From positions 1-46,272 of the IMG/VR virus record IMGVR_UViG_3300046791_000056: DNA of 46,272 nucleotides; one strand, written 5' to 3'. The notes under the pieces were generated by a model. The model worked only from the letters and a program-made list of their open reading frames with translations. It did no database searches and was not told the origin of the DNA. Shown in pieces: positions 41,369-46,272 of this stretch. A program made the position numbers and the translations under genes. Within the stretch, counting starts at the first letter, position 1. Each line of letters begins with the position of its first letter. The DNA comes from a virus.

Positions 41369-42642
41369 CTCAATTTCCCTGCATACAGTCGTTTCATCTC
41401 ACCCACCATGTTCTCTGGCATGATGTAGATGATTTGATTTCCAATACTCTCAGTCTTCACCATTCCTGCCTGATCGAATGACTGCATAATGTCATCCAAC
41501 TCTCCGGCTTCCTTGTAGTGTGCCCACATTCGTTTGAGTAGCATTGCTCGACTCATTTGATGTGAGTCACGCGCGAGTAACTCCGCTAATATCAGTCCCT
41601 TCAACGACTTAGCTTCAGAGAGTCCTTTCTTTCCATGAGTCATTTCCCTCACATTACCTACAAGTTTCTCACAGTAGGCAATTGCTAGAGTCATTGACTC
41701 TTCATCGATGTAAAGCTCCGGAGATCGAGCCAGAGATAGAAGCATCGCAACTTTAAGAACCGAATCACCGAATCTATTGAGCGTCCCTGTCTCATCTTTA
41801 ATCTCCTGCTGTGCAACAGTCTCGATAAACTGCTCATACCACTCCTGATAGATCAGTCCTGCGGGAGTGAAGTAGTTAGTTTCTCCGGTCACATTCTCCA
41901 CATGCGCGATTCGATAATTATCATCCTTATCTCGACTCGCTAGTGGAGTGAAACCACCATTCAGTTTACTCAACTCTTTCAGGTAATCCCCCAGAGCAGC
42001 GTAGTTCGGAGGATTGATTAATGGAACCAGGAGTGAGTTGGCTCGGTGCCTTTTATTTTCACTAATAATAAAAGTACGAGCAAAGTACCCGCCATGAATA
42101 TCCTTTTTACCAAAGAAATCATTGGAGTGCGCCTCATTCGTTGCCGTCAGCATCGTGATGGTGGGATCTTTGAGGTTGAAGGATTCCATCTTCAGTAGTG
42201 AGCGCCACTCTCCAATATTGTATTGTCGGTCATACAGGTCAGTGAGAATGTCGGTCGCTACTTTGTCCTCTACTATTGAGGAAGTTAATTCTGACGAACA
42301 GATGAATGCAGTAGCCTTACCATTCACCTTACCCCCCGGTTGTGTCTGTGCTGTTCCTAGGTCTTTGAGGATACCTTGTATACTACTTCTGCCCGAAATG
42401 ATGCGCGTCCCACCCACGGCTTTCACTAGTTGTTTCGCCATCGATATCGGTGGACCCTTTTTCAGGCCACTTTCGGCGTGAAACATCACGTAAATGTTTG
42501 GGTAGAGATTGTAGATTTGGCGGTGTATCCATACGTTGTCCTTTACCACGGCAGAGATCGCCGCTAAGCCTCCCCATAGCCAAAAGTTAGTAGGAGACTC
42601 TAATTCACTATGCTGGCTCAATAATGTGTCGAGCCACGTCAT
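41365..42642 (-). CDS. DUF3987-like replication ATPase (helicase/primase type)
   Basis: 425 aa with a P-loop-like segment FHAESGLKKGPPISMAKQLV (residues 54-73), the modified Walker A of many DUF3987 phage proteins. The Walker B-like strand is AFICSSEL near residue 115, and TITMLTATNE near 165 is a sensor-like motif. A C-terminal winged-helix-like region follows (MSRAMLLKRMWAHYKEAGEL). These proteins usually serve as replicative helicase or primase-helicase. It lies next to the DNA polymerase. The precise activity is inferred. Confidence 0.75.
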   Translation of the reverse strand: MTWLDTLLSQHSELESPTNFWLWGGLAAISAVVKDNVWIHRQIYNLYPNIYVMFHAESGLKKGPPISMAKQLVKAVGGTRIISGRSSIQGILKDLGTAQTQPGGKVNGKATAFICSSELTSSIVEDKVATDILTDLYDRQYNIGEWRSLLKMESFNLKDPTITMLTATNEAHSNDFFGKKDIHGGYFARTFIISENKRHRANSLLVPLINPPNYAALGDYLKELSKLNGGFTPLASRDKDDNYRIAHVENVTGETNYFTPAGLIYQEWYEQFIETVAQQEIKDETGTLNRFGDSVLKVAMLLSLARSPELYIDEESMTLAIAYCEKLVGNVREMTHGKKGLSEAKSLKGLILAELLARDSHQMSRAMLLKRMWAHYKEAGELDDIMQSFDQAGMVKTESIGNQIIYIMPENMVGEMKRLYAGKLR

Positions 42643-43049
42643 TACAATTTTCCATTTACTCTAGCCTTAGTACAAATCTTGCACATTCTTCCATTATCTC
42701 TAGAATTGAGATAAGTATTTTCAGGGGTAAATTCATGTCCGTTCTTGCAGTGAGTCCTTACCCTAGTCTTATCTGTCATATTTTCTGTATGCATTGCAAT
42801 ATACAGATGTGCAGGATTCCAGCAATTCTTATTTGGACATTCTGGTTTATGTGAAATTTCAAAAGTTTCATCATCTATAACATATCCCAGATACAATACT
42901 GCAGATACCCTATGTACCCTGTAACCAAATCCATTATTCTCAATTCTACCATATCCATTTTTAATAGTTCCATTATATAGCCAACATCCTGTTAATGGAT
43001 CGATAGTAGTCTTTTCTTTCATTTTCCTTTCGAGTTTAGTAGTGTCCAT
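42642..43049 (-). CDS. HNH homing-type endonuclease
   Basis: 135 aa with the HNH_3 layout: GCWLYNGTIKNGYGRI, VHRVSAVLYLG (His46), SHKPECPNKNCWNPAH (His67, Cys71, Cys76, Asn78, His81) and a zinc-binding end (CKNGHEF, CKIC). It cuts DNA and often spreads itself between phages. It is more AT-rich than its neighbours and sits between polymerase and helicase genes with its own GGAGGAG site, consistent with a mobile insertion. Confidence 0.88.
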   Translation of the reverse strand: MDTTKLERKMKEKTTIDPLTGCWLYNGTIKNGYGRIENNGFGYRVHRVSAVLYLGYVIDDETFEISHKPECPNKNCWNPAHLYIAMHTENMTDKTRVRTHCKNGHEFTPENTYLNSRDNGRMCKICTKARVNGKL

Positions 43050-43052
43050 AAA

Positions 43053-45611
43053 TTACTCCTCCACTAAAAACTGCTCAGTAACCGATTTAGGCATCTTAAA
43101 TTCGTGCTGTACTACCTCTTCAGTCTCTATTTCTTCTTCAATTATTTCAGGAAACTTGTATTTCTTCAAGTCCTTATAATTTTCCCCAATTTCAACATCG
43201 CAGGGAATCTTCAGGAATCTGCGAGGGAGGGAACATGCCTTGAAATTAATGGGACGTTCCATCTCCAACTTTGCTAGTGTGATGAAGTCGTCTAGATATT
43301 CATGTCTAACACTGAAGAGAAGCGCGTCATGTGCCTCAAGAATGATCTTCGCTTCTTTAAATTGTCTCTTAATTCTAATGCCAGCGGCTTTGGTATTATC
43401 AGTAACGGCCCGCTGGGGTAGGTAGGCCAATGCCTCTCTGAATAGGTCATCACCCCATCGTTCGTAAAATATACGCACACCACCTCGTTCTGCATCGATC
43501 CCCCAAGGTAATGGGGCCGTCAAACGACGGCTTTGTTTCAATTGTTCGATTATTTGCGCATGGAAAATCTGTTGTATCTTTGGTTGTTTCGTATGGAATA
43601 TTTTGAGTGCTCTCGCCGCAATGCTCTCATCAATAGTGATAGGAATCTTATACTTCCGTGCCTGCGTGTTGAGTTCGACAGATGCTCTCTTCGCACCAGC
43701 TCCAAGATGTCCCGCATGGCGAAGAGTCTTCCCGGCGAATCTAATCGGTGACTCGTATCCCAGAACCTTTTTGGAGTAATCGCTCTCAGAGCCACCGAAG
43801 AACCAACTCGCAGTAAGTGCGTGATAGTCATGTTCGTCAATGTCCTTTAATGCTTGTTCATCAGTTGCGAGGTTAAATACTACACGCGCCTCAGCTTGAG
43901 AACTATCTAGTTGGACGAATACTTCGCCCTCATCAGGGATATACATTCCACGCACATCAGCCCCAATATCACCGTGCTTAGTCATGACTTGGAATGCTGT
44001 GCCCATCACCTTCATGTCAGCTTTCTTACCTTTACCCACTAAGTCCACCATAGGTCTGATGGGTGGTTCCTGCTGTCCGGTCGAGGTACGACCGGTTTCG
44101 AGACACATGTAACAGGTGGTGCGCATCTTCTTATCGTAGTCTGGTATTGCGAAGAGATAGGTCGATATAGTCTTTCTGACCCTTCTCCTCTCCAGACATT
44201 TCTCTATCCACTCTCGTTGATTCGACCTATTCACCCCATGTTTGAGGTTCAGGAGACTCGTTAGTTCCTCCTCTCCAGTGCCGTGCCTGTATGGGAGTTT
44301 CCACTCATCGAATAGAAGTGCGTGTACCTGAACGGGAGAGCTGACATTAATGTCCACTCCTGCGAGTAGGAACATCTCATAGCCGAGTCGCTCATCCCAC
44401 ATCACGTATTTCTCTATCAGCTCACTTCTCTTACTCTCGTCGATACGAAACCCATTGTTCTCTATTTCGAGATAGAAATCAGGGAGCTTCATCAGGAAAT
44501 TTTCATAGAACTTGCGGACTCCTAATTCATCAATGTCCGCATCCATCGCCTCATCTATTTCGAGCGTAACACAACTATCTCTAGCACATCCGAGCAGTAG
44601 ATCTCTAATGTCCCCTTCATACATGCCTTCATCTTTATAGAAGGGTTCTCTCGTGTAGAGACTTGTACTGAATGCAAGCCCTTTTGGGAGTTCAGGGTTA
44701 ATTGCGAACGCTTTGAGCATAGTATCTGAGTGTATACTTCGGATGGTGAATCCAAGTCTACGCAACTTGTCCCGGTCATAATTAAAGTTTTGCCCAACAA
44801 TGTCCTTCTCCATCAATACCTTGGCAATCATCTGCCAAAGTGTTACCATATCTGAATCTGGAATGTTCGACAGTTTCCCATCATTCCATAGGGGGACTGT
44901 CATACCGTGATTCTTATTGAAAGACAGACCAATGCATATCGGAAGACAGTGACCACCGGCTTCGATATCTACGGAGAGTTTAGTTTTGTGCTTGTAGAGT
45001 TGAAGGAACTCATGTAACTCTCCAGAGTTATTGCAGATTTGAAGTACGCGATTGGGTAAATCCAACAAGGGTGAAACCCTCTCATCCCATGCGCGCTTCA
45101 TATCGAAGATGACTACTTGTCGGTTCCAATAACCTTTGACTTCACCACCCTTAGTACCAGGTAGAAAGTGCGCGGGATTATAGGTAGCGACAAATTTGTA
45201 ACCCATTCCTCTTTGGAGTGAACCACGGTGCTTAGAAATTTTATCTTTCCCTGAAATGGCCCACATAGCATTCCCACCGAGAGCAAGTATGCAGTTAGGT
45301 TTGATATCATTTAACTCTGTCCTGAGTTCTTCTAACTGCTGATCGATATCAATTCCAGCGTTCTTAGCTCTGACGTGGAAGGGTAGTTTCTTCCGCTCAA
45401 GATTTGGGGGCACACTGAATTTACTGGCAGTAGTAAGCCAGCATTCTGATCGTGGTACACCCGCATCTCTCAGGAGTCTATCGAGTTCACGACCAGCCGC
45501 GCCTGTAAATGGCTTACCGGCGATCGTATCCTCTCGGGTTGGAGCATCCCCTAGTATGACGAAATTGGCTCCAGATGGTCCGTAGCCCGGACAGTATTTG
45601 TTTTCACTCAT
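43053..45611 (-). CDS. Uracil-DNA-glycosylase / DNA polymerase I fusion (852 aa)
   Basis: I use ATG 45611, whose ATGA overlaps the upstream stop; an ATG 18 bases earlier is possible. The first ~175 residues are a family 4-like UDG (ILGDAPTREDTIAGKPFTGA, YNPAHFLPG). A 3'-5' exonuclease follows: SVDIEAGG (Asp215, Glu217), GQNFNYDRD and CARDSC (Asp345). The polymerase core has motif A QLDSSQAEARV (Asp569), motif B RFAGKTLRH (Arg624, Lys628) and motif C AHDALLF (Asp762). Motif C has Ala where most enzymes have Glu. A similar UDG-polymerase fusion is known from SPO1-like phages. Confidence 0.92.
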   Translation of the reverse strand: MSENKYCPGYGPSGANFVILGDAPTREDTIAGKPFTGAAGRELDRLLRDAGVPRSECWLTTASKFSVPPNLERKKLPFHVRAKNAGIDIDQQLEELRTELNDIKPNCILALGGNAMWAISGKDKISKHRGSLQRGMGYKFVATYNPAHFLPGTKGGEVKGYWNRQVVIFDMKRAWDERVSPLLDLPNRVLQICNNSGELHEFLQLYKHKTKLSVDIEAGGHCLPICIGLSFNKNHGMTVPLWNDGKLSNIPDSDMVTLWQMIAKVLMEKDIVGQNFNYDRDKLRRLGFTIRSIHSDTMLKAFAINPELPKGLAFSTSLYTREPFYKDEGMYEGDIRDLLLGCARDSCVTLEIDEAMDADIDELGVRKFYENFLMKLPDFYLEIENNGFRIDESKRSELIEKYVMWDERLGYEMFLLAGVDINVSSPVQVHALLFDEWKLPYRHGTGEEELTSLLNLKHGVNRSNQREWIEKCLERRRVRKTISTYLFAIPDYDKKMRTTCYMCLETGRTSTGQQEPPIRPMVDLVGKGKKADMKVMGTAFQVMTKHGDIGADVRGMYIPDEGEVFVQLDSSQAEARVVFNLATDEQALKDIDEHDYHALTASWFFGGSESDYSKKVLGYESPIRFAGKTLRHAGHLGAGAKRASVELNTQARKYKIPITIDESIAARALKIFHTKQPKIQQIFHAQIIEQLKQSRRLTAPLPWGIDAERGGVRIFYERWGDDLFREALAYLPQRAVTDNTKAAGIRIKRQFKEAKIILEAHDALLFSVRHEYLDDFITLAKLEMERPINFKACSLPRRFLKIPCDVEIGENYKDLKKYKFPEIIEEEIETEEVVQHEFKMPKSVTEQFLVEE

Positions 45612-45703
45612 TTTTGTAGGTCCATCCATCTAATTCGATAGACAATATAATAGTGTCCCTCAATTGATTCCCCACTTTCTATCACCTTAATTTTCGGGGG
45701 CAT
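45608..45703 (-). CDS. 31-aa microprotein before the polymerase
   Basis: ATG 45703 lies in the end of the zinc-ribbon gene and TGA 45608-45610 overlaps the polymerase ATG. It reads MPPKIKVIESGESIEGHYYI followed by VYRIRWMDLQK: a beta-hairpin pattern with basic ends. The ATGA junction fixes the polymerase start. The ribosome site is weak. Confidence 0.5.
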   Translation of the reverse strand: MPPKIKVIESGESIEGHYYIVYRIRWMDLQK

Positions 45704-45860
45704 TTCTTTCAGTTTTTGAATTAACTTCTTGATGGTCATCTTTCAGTTCCAAGTGGAAAGTTCTTGAACAGACAGTACAGAACCACATCCAGTTGCTACC
45801 GATAATGTGTTCAATCAGCGTCTTGTCCGAGTTCGTGCAGTACGGGCACTTCAGTTGCAT
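45687..45860 (-). CDS. Small zinc-ribbon protein (57 aa)
   Basis: The start at 45860 gives MQLKCPYCTNSDKTLIEHII; upstream frame is mostly shadow of the cold-shock-like gene, which it overlaps by 50 bases. CPYC and CTVC (residues 5-8 and about 28-31) with the aromatic GSNWMWFC segment make a zinc ribbon like transcription-factor types. A charged tail follows. Function unknown. Confidence 0.7.
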   Translation of the reverse strand: MQLKCPYCTNSDKTLIEHIIGSNWMWFCTVCSRTFHLELKDDHQEVNSKTERNAPEN

Positions 45861-46101
45861 TGACAGGCTCTTTCTTATCAATAACGCGCACATGAATGGC
45901 TCTATAGCCCTTCCCCGGAATCTGGATAGGAGTGAATTCGACGATCATTCCAGTCTTTAACTCTAAGAATGGAATGGTGTCCTGTTTGAGCGCAGTCCAG
46001 TGAAAGAAGATGCGTGTGAACTGAATCTCCTTCGAGGAGATAAAGCCCCATCCTTCCTTCGACACTTTAATTAACCGTCCAACGGCTTTAATCTCAGTCA
46101 T
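45811..46101 (-). CDS. Cold-shock-like protein (96 aa)
   Basis: EGWGFISSKE (residues 16-25) and RIFFHWTAL (30-38) correspond to RNP1 and RNP2 of an OB-fold cold-shock domain; the pattern is more diverged than in the 76-aa gene. Strands EFTPIQIP and YRAIHVRVID follow. Its start codon lies in the terminal redundancy (also at 5-7), so transcription reaches it from the other contig end across the structured leader. It heads the polymerase cluster and probably binds nascent RNA or single-stranded DNA. Confidence 0.75.
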   Translation of the reverse strand: MTEIKAVGRLIKVSKEGWGFISSKEIQFTRIFFHWTALKQDTIPFLELKTGMIVEFTPIQIPGKGYRAIHVRVIDKKEPVNATEVPVLHELGQDAD

Positions 46102-46272
46102 TTTCCTCTTTCAAAAAGAAGGCGGGGGTGCGTCTAGTTCCCTGCTCTTGTATGCAGCGATAAGACACACCCCCTGGTCATCAGGCGCACATTGCAAGCA
46201 TCAACTCGTACTCAGACTCCCTGTTATATGATGTGTGCTATAAGAGTCTCGTAGCTTCTGAACATCTTGGTA
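46095..46272. repeat. Terminal redundancy, right copy
   Basis: Repeats 1-178. Differences are at 46221 (c for t at 127), 46224 (t for g at 130) and the final base. Differences near the contig end suggest strain variation or read error. Confidence 0.95.
46124..46174 (-). promoter_or_regulatory. Structured leader hairpin (right copy)
   Basis: Same 12-bp stem with internal 4-bp stem as at 30-80. In this copy the full leader-to-gene arrangement is intact: hairpin, pyrimidine stretch, AGAGGA ribosome site and the cold-shock-like gene starting at 46101. Confidence 0.55.

Overview
The window is a tailed-phage genome. Its first and last ~178 bases are the same sequence (1-178 and 46095-46272, two internal mismatches plus a different last base). 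It therefore reads as a circular or circularly permuted map of about 46.09 kb of unique sequence. TerS, TerL, portal, scaffold-like and major capsid proteins are recognisable. There is no tape-measure, sheath or tail-tube module, but there is a nozzle-like 662-aa protein, two fibres and a 1618-aa ejection-type protein, which suggests a short-tailed (podovirus-like) phage. No integrase, excisionase, repressor, RNA polymerase, tRNA or clear endolysin was recognised. The host cannot be named; GC is intermediate and gene starts use ordinary Shine-Dalgarno sites.

Layout. (1) A leftward (minus-strand) early/replication block starts at about 10.2 kb, runs to position 1 and continues across the contig junction from 46.1 kb to 40.9 kb. 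It encodes many tiny tightly overlapping genes, several zinc-ribbon proteins, a Cas4/RecB-like nuclease, a Sak4/RecA-like ATPase with a DUF669-like partner, a SprT-like metalloprotease fused to a SNF2 helicase, two cold-shock-domain proteins, a uracil-glycosylase/DNA polymerase I fusion, an HNH endonuclease and a DUF3987-like helicase/primase ATPase. (2) A control region at 9.6-12.0 kb holds sigma70-type promoters in both directions, an AT-rich poly-A tract, a GC-rich two-gene cassette, a repeat family forming a 62-bp inverted repeat, and an operator-like 15-bp palindrome lying inside the best rightward promoter. (3) A rightward late block (12.0-40.9 kb) carries packaging, head, connector, tail and ejection genes. 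The two blocks converge at 40.93 kb, where the last codons of both strands overlap by 7 bp.

How it works together (inference). Leftward promoters near 10.3 and 9.7 kb express host-takeover and replication genes. The late promoter at 11974-12002 carries the palindrome in its spacer, so a DNA-binding protein could time late expression. Within the late block, a hairpin between two paralogous capsid-associated proteins and an intrinsic terminator just after them probably raise capsid expression over the tail genes. The terminal 1618-aa protein, with a HExxH motif and an LPD38-like C-terminus, looks like a DNA-ejection or polyvalent protein delivered to the host.

The features most worth following up are the SprT-SNF2 fusion, the operator/promoter pair with its repeat array, the structured leader in front of the cold-shock gene at the contig junction, and the zincin-like motif in the ejection protein.
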